Shown here in pieces: positions 47,264 to 56,648 of a stretch of 64,000 nucleotides of DNA. The notes under the pieces were generated by a model. It was not told the DNA's origin. It did no database searches and saw only the letters and a program-made list of their open reading frames with translations. This DNA comes from Flavobacterium sp. SH_e (lineage in GTDB: Bacteria; Bacteroidota; Bacteroidia; Flavobacteriales; Flavobacteriaceae), in NCBI RefSeq assembly GCF_025717045.1, contig NZ_JAOVZN010000001.1, positions 248,001-312,000 of the forward strand, read 5' to 3'. The first letter of the stretch is position 1. Each line of letters begins with the position of its first letter. The translations under genes and the position numbers were made by a program.

Positions 47264-49609
47264 TTAGGCTTCTTTTATTTTAAGGCCTCTTTTATACCAA
47301 GGTTTCTTTATTCCAGATTCTCGATACTGATAACCATAACTTACGCCATAATTATAGCCATATCCGTAAGCGGTTTTCAGATTTACTCCGTTTATAACAA
47401 CCCCGACATTTTTTAGCTGACCTTTTTTAATGAAATTGTTTATATGAACTAAATTACTTTTGTCTGTATAATCATATTTTACCACAAATACGGTTACGTC
47501 TGCCAAATGGCTGAAATTTAACGTATCAGATACGATTTGAACTGGCGCAGTATCCAAAATGATAAAATCATAAAGTGTTTTTGCTTCTTCAATTAAGGAT
47601 TCAAAATTTGAATTGGTTATTAATTGAGATGGATTAGGCGGCGCTTCTCCCGCAAATAAAACATCTATATTTTTAGAAAAATTATTCTCTTTATGAAGAA
47701 ACTCTTTCCAGTCATCTGCTTTATTGGCTAAGAAATTTGAAAGTCCTGGCACGTTTCTGTCAACATTGAAATAATCGTGCAACTGAGGATTTCTTAAATC
47801 TACACCAATCAATAATGTTTTCTTGTTCAAATTACTGCTTGTTATCGCACTGTGAAAAGCACAAAAGGATTTTCCTTCGCCTTGAATAGCCGATGTAAAA
47901 AGTACTACTCTTCCTCGATTTTCTTCTTTCCTAGGCAGTAAATAGGATATATTAGATGCTAAAGCTCTCGAGGCTTCTGCAATCATAGAACGAGAAGTAG
48001 CGGTGTTGTCTAGCTTGTCGTTTGTGCTTATTTTAGGAATATGCCCCAAAATAGGGATATTGCTAATTATTTTTTGGATGTCTTCCTCGTTATGCACTTT
48101 GGTATCAAAGAATAAACGAACGTAGGTAATTCCGAAAGGAACCAGCAACCCAAACATAAATGCTCCAAGCATAAATACTTTTGGTTGCGGAAAAATTGCA
48201 GAATAATTGGTTTCTGGCGCATTTAGAGTTTTTAAATTTGATTCTAAAATGGCACCGTTTAAAACTGCTTCTTCTTTCTTTTGTAATAATGCTACATACG
48301 TTTCTGCTTTTAGACTAAGATTGCTATTGATTCTACCCAATACTTTATCGTTTGTTGGAATGCTTTTTACTTTTGCTTCAGCAATACTTTGCTCTTCTCT
48401 ATTTACTCTACTGTTTTGATTTAGAAAATTCAAATAACCTTCTAAAGTATTTAAAATTTCTTGTTTTTGAGTTTTCAGTTGCGTCATCAAACTGATGTAT
48501 GCCGGATTGTTTTTCTGCGCTCTTTCTAAGATTAATTGGCTTTCCATCAGTTTTGCGTTGTAATTAACAAGCATTTGATTAACAGTCGGCGAATCTAAAT
48601 TATAATCTGTTCCTAAAGTTTGCGTAGGCCCAGATTGTTTAATGTCATTAATTGCAAAAGAGGCTTGTGATATCTGTCTTTCATTAATAGAAGCGGTTTC
48701 TTTTTTCTGAGTTCTATCAGCTGTTTTTTCAACAATATAATTGTCCATTACGCCAATATCATTGTTTTGCAGATATCTTTCTTTTTCACTTTCAATAGAA
48801 TCTTTTTCTTTGGTAAAACTTTTAATTCTTTGATTCAAATAAGAAACTGTATTTCTAAATACTTTCTGTTTATTGAGCACAATATTTTTATCCAATAAAA
48901 CAATAATTTCATTCAATATTTTTCTAGAACGGTCTGGAGTTGATCCAATATGTTTTAACTCGATGACACCTTTTGCAGTTTGATCAGATGCAACAAGAAG
49001 CGATGATTTTAAGTTTTTTAAAGCAATAGCTGTCGGTTCAAGAGTTACTTTATATTCTTTGTCAAAATAAAGCGACGGATTCTTTTTTGCTTTCGCAGAT
49101 AATTGGATTTTAAATGGCAAACCTTTTACAGCTTCGTTTCCTTTATATCCTTTAACGGTATAGCTGTTTTCTGTATCTGTTTCTGTTACAACAAATCCTT
49201 TTTCATTTATTTTAATTTCATAAGAAACTAGCGGAAGCGAATCATTAGAAACAGTTGGTATTAAAGCAAAAGGCAATACATTTATATAATTGTTCTGAAC
49301 TGTGTAAACCTTTTCGTAATAGCTGTAATTTAAATTCAAATTCTTAACTACGTCCAACAAAAATTCATTAGAAGTCATTAATCTTATTTCGTCTTCTAAA
49401 TTATCTTCACTACTGGTTTTATCTGTACTGATGGTAATAATTTTTGTTTTGTCTTCTTGTTTTTTGTCAATCAAGATTGTAGCTGAAGTTTCGTATGTTG
49501 GCGGAACAATTTTTATAAAAATAAAAGCGGCTCCAACAAATAAAATTAAGCTAAGTAAAAACCAAGGCCAATAACGTAAATACTTTAAAAATTCTTTTTT
49601 AAAATCCAT
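47264..49609 (-). CDS. Wzc-type polysaccharide copolymerase and tyrosine kinase
   Basis: A 781-residue fusion. Two membrane helices, about 17-35 and 478-498, flank a periplasmic Wzz/GNVR region with coiled coils (KTQKQEILNTLEGYLNFLNQ). The cytoplasmic BY-kinase domain has Walker A SAIQGEGKSFC near residue 570, Walker A' LLIGVDLRNP and Walker B FIILDTAPVQ, then a tyrosine-rich tail (AYGYGYNYGVSYGYQYRE) that is normally autophosphorylated. It controls chain length and export of the polysaccharide together with the Wza-type protein 64 bases upstream. All kinase motifs are complete. Confidence 0.93.
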   Translation of the reverse strand: MDFKKEFLKYLRYWPWFLLSLILFVGAAFIFIKIVPPTYETSATILIDKKQEDKTKIITISTDKTSSEDNLEDEIRLMTSNEFLLDVVKNLNLNYSYYEKVYTVQNNYINVLPFALIPTVSNDSLPLVSYEIKINEKGFVVTETDTENSYTVKGYKGNEAVKGLPFKIQLSAKAKKNPSLYFDKEYKVTLEPTAIALKNLKSSLLVASDQTAKGVIELKHIGSTPDRSRKILNEIIVLLDKNIVLNKQKVFRNTVSYLNQRIKSFTKEKDSIESEKERYLQNNDIGVMDNYIVEKTADRTQKKETASINERQISQASFAINDIKQSGPTQTLGTDYNLDSPTVNQMLVNYNAKLMESQLILERAQKNNPAYISLMTQLKTQKQEILNTLEGYLNFLNQNSRVNREEQSIAEAKVKSIPTNDKVLGRINSNLSLKAETYVALLQKKEEAVLNGAILESNLKTLNAPETNYSAIFPQPKVFMLGAFMFGLLVPFGITYVRLFFDTKVHNEEDIQKIISNIPILGHIPKISTNDKLDNTATSRSMIAEASRALASNISYLLPRKEENRGRVVLFTSAIQGEGKSFCAFHSAITSSNLNKKTLLIGVDLRNPQLHDYFNVDRNVPGLSNFLANKADDWKEFLHKENNFSKNIDVLFAGEAPPNPSQLITNSNFESLIEEAKTLYDFIILDTAPVQIVSDTLNFSHLADVTVFVVKYDYTDKSNLVHINNFIKKGQLKNVGVVINGVNLKTAYGYGYNYGVSYGYQYRESGIKKPWYKRGLKIKEA

Positions 49610-49673
49610 AACTATTTATATTAATTCAGTCGCGTTAATAACAATAAGTGTATTTCTAAAATCCTTACTGTTT

Positions 49674-50441
49674 TTAATTATTTACAATTAATAAAATCAC
49701 TGCTGTAAGAGAAGCTGCAATACCCAATACTTGTATCGGATCTTTTATTAGACCTCCACTATTTACTTTCAGTTTATTTGCTTCTACGATTATAACATCA
49801 TTTTGTCTTATTCTATAATTCGGATTTGACATCCAAGAAGCAGTCGTTAAATCAACATGAAAAACCAAACGTTTTCCGTCTACTTCTCTAATCAGTTTAA
49901 CATCTTTACGAATTGCAGAATAGGTTAAATCTCCAGCCAATCCAATAGCATCAAGCAGACTGATTGATTCTTCACTAAAAGGTTTTACTCCAGGAGCATT
50001 TACTTCTCCCAAAATGGTAAACTTGTTGTTCAGCACTCTACATTGAACTGTTGGATTTACCAGATAATTTTCGTTTATAAGACGTTCTTTTATTTTGATT
50101 TCTACATTGGCTGGAGTTAAACCTCCAACTTTCACTTCATTCAAAATTGGCATCATAATATTTCCCTGCGGATTAACCAAATAACCTGATAACCTCATCA
50201 TTTCTACAGATGTTTGTCCATTAGTTGCTGAAGTCATATTAAATGGCGCAGCCACTACTGGATTAATATCACCAATATCTATTTTTAAGATATCGTTAGG
50301 CTGTATTTTAGGCGATGTATAATTTAAAGTTGAGTTTGCATAACTGTCCAAATCTTGTAAATACAGCATTTCTTTCTTGGTCGTACAAGATTCAAGCATT
50401 AATAAAATCAATAAAATTATAGGAAAGAAAAATTTCTTCAT
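49674..50441 (-). CDS. Wza-type polysaccharide export lipoprotein
   Basis: A 255-residue lipoprotein. Lipobox LMLESCTTK near residue 19; poly_export domain from about 45 (SPKIQPNDILKIDIGDINPVVAAPFN) and an SLBB domain (FTILGEVNAPGVKPFSEESISLLDAIGLAGDLT). The C-terminus ends with one hydrophobic helix (VLGIAASLTAVILLIVN), a feature of flavobacterial export proteins. It would form the outer-membrane pore or its periplasmic base. It precedes the copolymerase kinase in the same operon. Confidence 0.92.
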   Translation of the reverse strand: MKKFFFPIILLILLMLESCTTKKEMLYLQDLDSYANSTLNYTSPKIQPNDILKIDIGDINPVVAAPFNMTSATNGQTSVEMMRLSGYLVNPQGNIMMPILNEVKVGGLTPANVEIKIKERLINENYLVNPTVQCRVLNNKFTILGEVNAPGVKPFSEESISLLDAIGLAGDLTYSAIRKDVKLIREVDGKRLVFHVDLTTASWMSNPNYRIRQNDVIIVEANKLKVNSGGLIKDPIQVLGIAASLTAVILLIVNN

Positions 50442-50522
50442 TTTAATCGGTATATATAGTTCATTAATTACTCTAAATTCTATTGGGATAAATAACTAAA
50501 ATGAATAGTATTTATCTTTTTA

Positions 50523-51269
50523 TTAATGAGCAATGTACTGCCTCAAAGCCATACTCTTTTTAAGAAATACAGCCTGAACTGCAGTTAAACCATGATATTT
50601 ATAGATTTTATAATCTTCATTCAGTACTTCAAGAGCCGTTTTAAAACTGGTACTCATACCTCCCATTCTCATCTTTACAATATACTTGTCGATGTAACTC
50701 ATCTTGATTTTATATTTGTACAAGTAGCGAAGCAAAAATTCGGTATCAGACGCTATTTTAAAGTCAAGGTTGTATAAACCATGTTTATCGATTATATCTT
50801 TTTTCAAATAAACTGTTGGATGCAGAGGCAGCCATCCGCCTTTTACTTTTTTAAGACTAAAAACGCCACCAATTCTATCACGAACCAAACGTTCGTCTGT
50901 ATCGTTGGTCACGTAAACACCGTCACCATAAATACCATCTATCGAAGAATCGGCATTAAAACGAGCAGCAATTCTTGAAATAGCTTTTTTATCAAAAAAC
51001 TCATCGTCAGAATGCATAAGTCCAATTACATCTCCGGTTGCCAGTTTTAATCCTTTGTTTATTGCGTCGTACATACCTTTATCAGGTTCAGAAATAAATT
51101 GGCTTATTTTGTCACGATAAGACTCAATAATTTCTTTTGTTCCGTCTTTAGAATTGCCATCAACAATTATGTATTCGATATCAGGATAATTTTGAGACAA
51201 TACACTTTTGATCGCTTTTTCAATCGTAGCTTTTCTGTTATAACAGACTGTGATTATGGTAATTCTCAT
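50523..51269 (-). CDS. Family 2 glycosyltransferase (248 residues)
   Basis: A GT-A fold inverting transferase. N-terminal ITIITVCYNRKATIEKAIKSVLSQ, then YIIVDGNSKDGTKEII and the DxD-like LMHSDDEFFD for metal and nucleotide-sugar binding. Another conserved stretch is LHPTVYLKKDII and IASDTEFLLRYLYKYK. It is soluble and short, with no membrane segment, and probably adds one sugar at the inner face. It stands slightly apart: 81 bases before the Wza-type gene and 160 bases after UXS. Donor and acceptor are unknown. Confidence 0.88.
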   Translation of the reverse strand: MRITIITVCYNRKATIEKAIKSVLSQNYPDIEYIIVDGNSKDGTKEIIESYRDKISQFISEPDKGMYDAINKGLKLATGDVIGLMHSDDEFFDKKAISRIAARFNADSSIDGIYGDGVYVTNDTDERLVRDRIGGVFSLKKVKGGWLPLHPTVYLKKDIIDKHGLYNLDFKIASDTEFLLRYLYKYKIKMSYIDKYIVKMRMGGMSTSFKTALEVLNEDYKIYKYHGLTAVQAVFLKKSMALRQYIAH

Positions 51270-51429
51270 AATAATTACATTTTAAGGTGAAAATTTTTCA
51301 TAATTATAAGGTAAAGCTAAAACAAAAGAATGCCACTAAAAAAAGTTCTCGACGAAGCACCACAATCCTCGTTAAAACCCTAATTTTTGAATATTAATGT
51401 CCTTAATAAGGAAATTTTGAAAAAGAAAT

Positions 51430-52374
51430 TTATTGATTTAACAATAACTTTTCGAAATAACTAATTGTCGAAACCAAGCCCTCGCGCAATTGAATTTTAG
51501 GTTCCCAGCCGTTCAATTTATTTTTTGCCAAAGAAATATCTGGCTGTCTTTGTTTTGGATCATCTTGCGGAAGATCTAAATAAATAATTTTAGATTTTGA
51601 ATTGGTCAGGTCAATAATAGCTTGCGCCAATTCTAGCATGGTAAACTCATTTGGATTTCCTAAGTTAACTGGTCCTAAAAAATCTTTTTCAGAATTCATC
51701 ATTCTTACCATACCTTCAACTAAATCATCAACGTATTGAAAAGATCGTGTTTGCAATCCATCGCCAAAAATTGTAATGTCTTTTCCTTGCAAAGCCTGAA
51801 CAATAAAATTCGAAACCACTCTTCCGTCTGCTGGATTCATATTTGGCCCGTAGGTATTAAAGATTCTGATAATTTTGATTGCCACTTTATTTTGATTGTG
51901 ATAATCCATAAATAAAGTTTCTGCGCATCGTTTTCCTTCATCATAACAGGAACGAATACCAATTGGATTAACATGTCCCCAATAATTTTCGGTTTGAGGA
52001 TGCACCAAAGGATCTCCATAAACTTCACTCGTACTGGCTTGAAGCACTTTAGCATTTACACGTTTTGCCAATCCTAACACATTAATTGCTCCCATTACAG
52101 AAGTTTTTATCGTTTTTATCGGATTATATTGGTAATGTACAGGAGACGCAGGACAAGCTAGATTATAAATTTCGTCAACTTCGGCATAGTATGATTCTGT
52201 TATGTCATGACGAACCATTTCGAAATAAGGATTATCCAGCAATTCTATGATATTAGATTTTGCACCAGTAAAATAATTGTCTAAACAAATTACTTCATTG
52301 CCCTCACTTAATAACCTTTTGCACAAATGAGATCCTACAAAACCAGCTCCTCCTGTTATCAGTATTCTTTTCAT
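51430..52374 (-). CDS. UDP-glucuronate decarboxylase (UDP-xylose synthase, UXS)
   Basis: A 314-residue extended short-chain dehydrogenase. The NAD motif is [15 protein letters not shown] at residues 7-20, the catalytic SCYDEGKR (YxxxK) near residue 146, and family-specific sequences [13 protein letters not shown] and [26 protein letters not shown]. It converts UDP-glucuronate into UDP-xylose, so xylose is a likely sugar of the polymer. UDP-glucose dehydrogenase, which would supply UDP-glucuronate, is not in this window. Its neighbours are glycosyltransferases. Confidence 0.92.
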   Translation of the reverse strand: MKRILITGGAGFVGSHLCKRLLSEGNEVICLDNYFTGAKSNIIELLDNPYFEMVRHDITESYYAEVDEIYNLACPASPVHYQYNPIKTIKTSVMGAINVLGLAKRVNAKVLQASTSEVYGDPLVHPQTENYWGHVNPIGIRSCYDEGKRCAETLFMDYHNQNKVAIKIIRIFNTYGPNMNPADGRVVSNFIVQALQGKDITIFGDGLQTRSFQYVDDLVEGMVRMMNSEKDFLGPVNLGNPNEFTMLELAQAIIDLTNSKSKIIYLDLPQDDPKQRQPDISLAKNKLNGWEPKIQLREGLVSTISYFEKLLLNQ

Positions 52375-52383
52375 TTTTTAATT

Positions 52384-53202
52384 CTATTTGTTTTTGATTA
52401 AATCAATTTTAGTTTGAATTTGAAAAAAGTAATGTGACTTAAAGCGCGCCAGATAAAATCCTTCTTTGCCATCTAAAAAGCCTAATTTTAAAAAGTAAGC
52501 GCCCATAAAATACACAACCGGAAGTAATCCTGTATTAAGAAGTCCGTATTTTATTTTTTGATTTAAAGATAAAAGCGTGTTTTTAGATTGCTTAAGCTGT
52601 AAATATCTTTGCGCTTCCCAAGTAGAATAAGCGTTGTGCTTATCGATATAATGCTCTAAATTTTTAAAATCCTTATGAATCACTTTTGCCGAAATAAGTC
52701 CAACTTTACCTTCAATAATAGGATGTTCGTGCACTTCCATATCTAAATGGCTCCATAAATCTTCTTCGATTTTTTCGTAAGCTCCTTTAGATTTTTTAAA
52801 AAGAGCCGACTTTTTAAATCCATAACCATATTTCAGTTTTCGCCCCATAAAGTAGTTTTCAAACTGAATTGTATAGCCGTTATAATTAGGATCTTGGGTT
52901 TTTATTGCTATTTCGTTGACAAATTCGTCAGTAACAAATTCATCAGCGTCAAGAAATAAAATCCATTCGTTGAGAAGATTTGCATTTTGAAGCGCCCAAT
53001 TTCGTTTTTTTGGAAATTTTCCATTCCAATTAAATTGCAGCACTTCTGCTCCCATAGCAGTTGCTATAGTTATAGTATCATCAGTACTTCCAGAATCAAC
53101 TATAATTACTTGAGAAAATCGCTTTAATTTATCCAAACATGATGGTAAATTCTTAGCTTCGTTCTTAACAGAAACGATTACGGAAATAGGAATTTTATTC
53201 AA
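52384..53202 (-). CDS. Family 2 glycosyltransferase (272 residues)
   Basis: A GT2 enzyme of the WaaE/KdtX (beta-glucosyltransferase) type. Motifs PISVIVSVKNEAKNLPSCLDKL, IVDSGSTDDT, WALQNANLLNEWILFLDADEFV (DxD) and the C-terminal YWEAQRYLQL-like region are visible; the last 40 residues are hydrophobic near 235-255 and may dock to the membrane. The start is TTG (53200-53202): the gene overlaps the acetyltransferase stop by 8 bases and the nearest internal ATG would cut the catalytic domain. The acceptor is unknown. Confidence 0.87.
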   Translation of the reverse strand: MNKIPISVIVSVKNEAKNLPSCLDKLKRFSQVIIVDSGSTDDTITIATAMGAEVLQFNWNGKFPKKRNWALQNANLLNEWILFLDADEFVTDEFVNEIAIKTQDPNYNGYTIQFENYFMGRKLKYGYGFKKSALFKKSKGAYEKIEEDLWSHLDMEVHEHPIIEGKVGLISAKVIHKDFKNLEHYIDKHNAYSTWEAQRYLQLKQSKNTLLSLNQKIKYGLLNTGLLPVVYFMGAYFLKLGFLDGKEGFYLARFKSHYFFQIQTKIDLIKNK

Positions 53203-53746
53203 AGCTTCTAGATTTTATAAATTTTGCAGGATTACCCGCTACAATAGTATTTTTCTCGACATTTTTTGTCACTAAACTTCCCGCGCCTACAATGGCATTT
53301 TCGCCAATTGTCACTCCAGGCATGATTATAGCCCTTACACCAATAAAAACACCTTTTTGTATGGTAATTTTCTTTGTTATTAAATTCATTTCAGGCTTAT
53401 TAAAAGCATGAGTTCCAGTACATAAATATACTTCTTGACCAACAGTGGCGTGTTCAAAAATTTCTACAACTCCAAGTGTGTAAGCATTGGCACGGTCTCC
53501 AAGACAGGCAAAATCATGTAAAATTAGATTCCACGGAATTTGAATTCTTGCTCTTTGGTGCACAAATGGTTTTCCGTAAATTTTACATCCAAACAATTTG
53601 AGCCAAAATAATCTCCACCGATTAGCGGGTTTTGGTGTCCAACTGCAAAACAATAACCAGACATATTCCCAAAGTATCATTTTAATTCGCTGCGAAAATG
53701 TCCAAGGCGAATCGTAAGGGGAATTCTGTGAATATTCTTGTTCCAT
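53195..53746 (-). CDS. WcaF-like sugar O-acetyltransferase
   Basis: A 183-residue acyltransferase with a left-handed parallel beta-helix in the C-terminal half (hexapeptides such as IPWNLILHD, VGQEVYLCT, IGVRAIIMPGVTIGENAIVGAGSLV). The active histidine is in GTHAFNKPEM and the CoA-binding end is VVAGNPAKFIKSR. It matches the putative colanic-acid acetyltransferase WcaF, including the N-terminal helix WEYVWLLFCSWTPKPANRWR. It would acetylate a sugar of the repeat unit. It overlaps the next gene by 8 bases. Confidence 0.88.
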   Translation of the reverse strand: MEQEYSQNSPYDSPWTFSQRIKMILWEYVWLLFCSWTPKPANRWRLFWLKLFGCKIYGKPFVHQRARIQIPWNLILHDFACLGDRANAYTLGVVEIFEHATVGQEVYLCTGTHAFNKPEMNLITKKITIQKGVFIGVRAIIMPGVTIGENAIVGAGSLVTKNVEKNTIVAGNPAKFIKSRSFE

Positions 53747-53751
53747 TGTTT

Positions 53752-54867
53752 TTATTGTTTGATTTTGATTGACTCGAATTCGTTTAAAAATTCAGCCGCT
53801 AACTTTTCATTAGAATGTGTGTCGTTTACCATCAATCCAGCTCTAGCTAAATCATTGATTCGACCTGGATTTTCTATTAGATCTCTCAAATAGCCATTCA
53901 AAATTTCTACTCGATTTTCTACTCGATGATCGAAACACAAACCGTTTTGTTCATGAATTAAAAAATCTTTGAAACAATCTAAATTGGAAACAATAGTTGC
54001 ACAGCCCCAACTCATGGCTTCTAAAGGTGAAACTCCAAATGTTTCTCCTTGTTCTGCTACCGACGGATATACAAAAATTGAGGCTCTTGCATAGATTTCG
54101 TTTAATTTCTCGATATCAAAAACAGGCTCAAGAAATCTTACATTGCTGTTTATTGCCAAAACTTTTAATTCATGCAGATAAGATTCTCCGCCTCCTCCCG
54201 TTTCTGTAGAATAAGGCCCTACAATAAGTAACTGCCAGCCTTTAGCATCCATAGCAGCAAATGCTTCAATTAAAATATCTAAACCTTTTTCTGGATGAAT
54301 TCTTCCAGTGTAAAGTATAGTTTTTTCTTTTTTCGAAAAATCAATAGTTTTTGAATTTCTAAAAGGCAATGTATTCGGAATCATTACCACTTTATCAAAA
54401 TATTCTTGTTTGATTTCGTCTTTTATTGCTTTTGCAACTGGGCTCGAATTAGCTCTTAATCTGGCACTTTTTGTGTAAAATCTCATTTGCCCTTTTGGCA
54501 TTCTGGCCACATCAATCACGCACTTTTTCTTTTGATTAGAAGGCAGGAGAATTGGCAACCAAAAAGTATTAGAAACAATAATATCTGTGCTTTTTGATAT
54601 TTTTCGAACTGCTTTTAAAGTGTAAAAAAAATCCAGAACCTTAAGAACAATTCCTGATGATGGCACTTTATAACCTTTAACTCTTATGTGATTGATTCCG
54701 CCATCATTTTCAACATCTGAAAACCCTTTATATGATTTGGAAATATAATTTACTTCGTGCCCTTTATTAACAAATTCTTTTGCCAAACCATACCACATTT
54801 TTTCTACAGCTCCGCCCAGCAAAGGAGGTACAGGAAAAAAGGCACCTTGAACTATTGTTATTTTCAT
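53752..54867 (-). CDS. Family 4 glycosyltransferase (371 residues)
   Basis: A GT-B retaining enzyme. N-terminal VPPLLGGAVEKMWYGLAKEFVNKGHEV (acceptor domain), C-terminal ILYTGRIHPEKGLDILIEAF and EQGETFGVSPLEAMSWGCA, the E-x7-E motif that binds the donor nucleotide sugar. No membrane segments. It lies 5 bases before the acetyltransferase gene and 4 bases after another GT4 gene, so it is in the same transcript. The sugar is unknown. Confidence 0.9.
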   Translation of the reverse strand: MKITIVQGAFFPVPPLLGGAVEKMWYGLAKEFVNKGHEVNYISKSYKGFSDVENDGGINHIRVKGYKVPSSGIVLKVLDFFYTLKAVRKISKSTDIIVSNTFWLPILLPSNQKKKCVIDVARMPKGQMRFYTKSARLRANSSPVAKAIKDEIKQEYFDKVVMIPNTLPFRNSKTIDFSKKEKTILYTGRIHPEKGLDILIEAFAAMDAKGWQLLIVGPYSTETGGGGESYLHELKVLAINSNVRFLEPVFDIEKLNEIYARASIFVYPSVAEQGETFGVSPLEAMSWGCATIVSNLDCFKDFLIHEQNGLCFDHRVENRVEILNGYLRDLIENPGRINDLARAGLMVNDTHSNEKLAAEFLNEFESIKIKQ

Positions 54868-54871
54868 TCTT

Positions 54872-55945
54872 TTACATCGTATTATATAGTTCGACCATTT
54901 TTTTTCCGACTGTTTTTATATCGTATTTTTTGACAATTAAATCTCGTCCGTGTTTGCCCATCATTTCCAAAAGCATGGTTGGCGAATTGAAAACTTTAAA
55001 TAAAGCTTTTTCTAAATTTGTAACCGAAAGGTCGATCCACCAGCCACATTTGTGTATTTCTAAATCTTCCCAAGGCGTTCCGTGAGTTGTGATTACAGGT
55101 ACAGCTACCGCCAAAGCTTCAGCCACAACAATTCCGAAATTTTCACTGTGAGTAGGAAGTACCATTACATCGGCAGAGCGTAAAAAATCCCATTTTTCTT
55201 CGCCGTATTTTGGGCCTACAAAATGGACATTTTCTAAATCTACCGTACTCTGAATCAAACTAATTACATACTCTTCTTCTCCGCTTCCTGCAATTTCGAG
55301 TGTCCAGCCTTCTGTGTTACTGGTTCTCCAAGCATCTAGCAATAATTCGATTCCTTTTTTAGGATGAATTCGAGACATGAATATCATTTTCTTTGTCCCA
55401 TAATTTTCCTTTAGTTTTTTAACATCTCTCAAATGAATTCCGTTTGGAATAATATGAATTGGGTTTTTAAAACCAAGAGCCTGAATATTTTCGGCTTCCA
55501 TTTGAGCTGTTGCATGAAGGCAAAGCGATTTTTTCAAAGCACTTTTTTGGTATAAAAACAATGCAATTTTTTTCTTTATCGGATTATGAGCCAAAATCCA
55601 AGGTTCAAGCATTCCGTGTGGAGAAACAATTACTTTGATGCCAAGTTTTTGAGCTTCGTTTTGAAAAGCCCAGTTTTGCGGACTCCAAATCCCATTAATA
55701 TGAACAATATCTGGACATTCTTCTTCAAGATAAGCGCGATATTCATTGATTAAAGAAAACCAGCGCGTTATTTTGTTGTTGAAAAATTTTACCTGAACGC
55801 CTTCAAGAGAAATTGGTTCTTTAGAAAATCCTGTTGCAATACTAAATGATGTAACATCTTTTAATACTTTGCTCAAAAGCCGCATATATTCTGTTGTTCC
55901 TCCGCCGCTTTTATCAATACTGGCTATATAATGAATTACTTTCAT
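54872..55945 (-). CDS. Family 4 glycosyltransferase (357 residues)
   Basis: A GT-B retaining enzyme starting MKVIHYIASIDKSGGGTTEYM. The C-terminal half has KMIFMSRIHPKKGIELLLDAW and the E-x7-E region HSENFGIVVAEALAVAVPV. It is of the WcaI/Vi polysaccharide type by feel, but the specificity cannot be told. Four bases separate it from the preceding-in-order GT4 gene at 54867. All key residues are intact. Confidence 0.9.
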   Translation of the reverse strand: MKVIHYIASIDKSGGGTTEYMRLLSKVLKDVTSFSIATGFSKEPISLEGVQVKFFNNKITRWFSLINEYRAYLEEECPDIVHINGIWSPQNWAFQNEAQKLGIKVIVSPHGMLEPWILAHNPIKKKIALFLYQKSALKKSLCLHATAQMEAENIQALGFKNPIHIIPNGIHLRDVKKLKENYGTKKMIFMSRIHPKKGIELLLDAWRTSNTEGWTLEIAGSGEEEYVISLIQSTVDLENVHFVGPKYGEEKWDFLRSADVMVLPTHSENFGIVVAEALAVAVPVITTHGTPWEDLEIHKCGWWIDLSVTNLEKALFKVFNSPTMLLEMMGKHGRDLIVKKYDIKTVGKKMVELYNTM

Positions 55946-55980
55946 GGTTATGGTTGTTTTTTGGTTGTGAGAGATTCATT

Positions 55981-56646
55981 TTAATAAACAAAGCCTGTTT
56001 CTCTATTAAAATATTTATATTCTTTGGGTAACTCTTTGATTTCTTTTGCTGGGTTTCCTCCATATAATCGGTATGGAGTAGTAAAGTTTTTGTTTAATAA
56101 TGCATTTGCACCAAGAACAGAATATGCGGGTAAAACTGCTCCGCCTAGAATCGTTGATGCCGTTCCAACAAAACAATAATCGCCAATTGTGATCGGATTA
56201 CTGTCTTGAATATTTAACTCGATATTAATGGAATGTGTTAGCAATTGACTAGAATAACCGGCTACTGTAACAAAATTTCCAACTTGAATTATGTTCGTGC
56301 AATCTATATGATGATTTTTTGTAATTGCTGAATGTTCGCCAATAATCAAATTTGATTGTCGATCTTTTTGATGCGAAAAATGTTTTGAATCTGTATTGGT
56401 TGGAAATCCTGTAATCCAATTGCCGCGAGCAATACTGGAATGTTTTCCTATCTTCAATAAATCTAAATGTACTGCTACATTAAAATTACCGATGTAAGCA
56501 TTTGAACCCATAATTAGTTTTTTAGGAAAAATCCAAGAAAAACCAATTCTGGATGATCTATCAATTTCATATTTAAAAAATTGGATTAGCATAAATCGCT
56601 TTAATGGCCAAGGCAATAAAACGGTTAGTATTTTTAGCACTATCAT
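55981..56646 (-). CDS. Left-handed beta-helix acyltransferase (221 residues)
   Basis: A 221-residue acyltransferase-like protein. The hexapeptide repeats are seen in NAYIGNFNVAVHLDLLKIGKHSSIARG, IIGEHSAITKNHHIDCTNIIQVGNFVTVAG and PAYSVLGANALLNK; the end GGNPAKEIKELPK is the usual CoA-site turn. It begins with a short hydrophobic segment (VLKILTVLLPWPL). Likely modifies a sugar or peptide with acetyl or another acyl group. Two bases separate it from the GT gene at 56649. Confidence 0.82.
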   Translation of the reverse strand: MIVLKILTVLLPWPLKRFMLIQFFKYEIDRSSRIGFSWIFPKKLIMGSNAYIGNFNVAVHLDLLKIGKHSSIARGNWITGFPTNTDSKHFSHQKDRQSNLIIGEHSAITKNHHIDCTNIIQVGNFVTVAGYSSQLLTHSINIELNIQDSNPITIGDYCFVGTASTILGGAVLPAYSVLGANALLNKNFTTPYRLYGGNPAKEIKELPKEYKYFNRETGFVY

Positions 56647-56648
56647 CC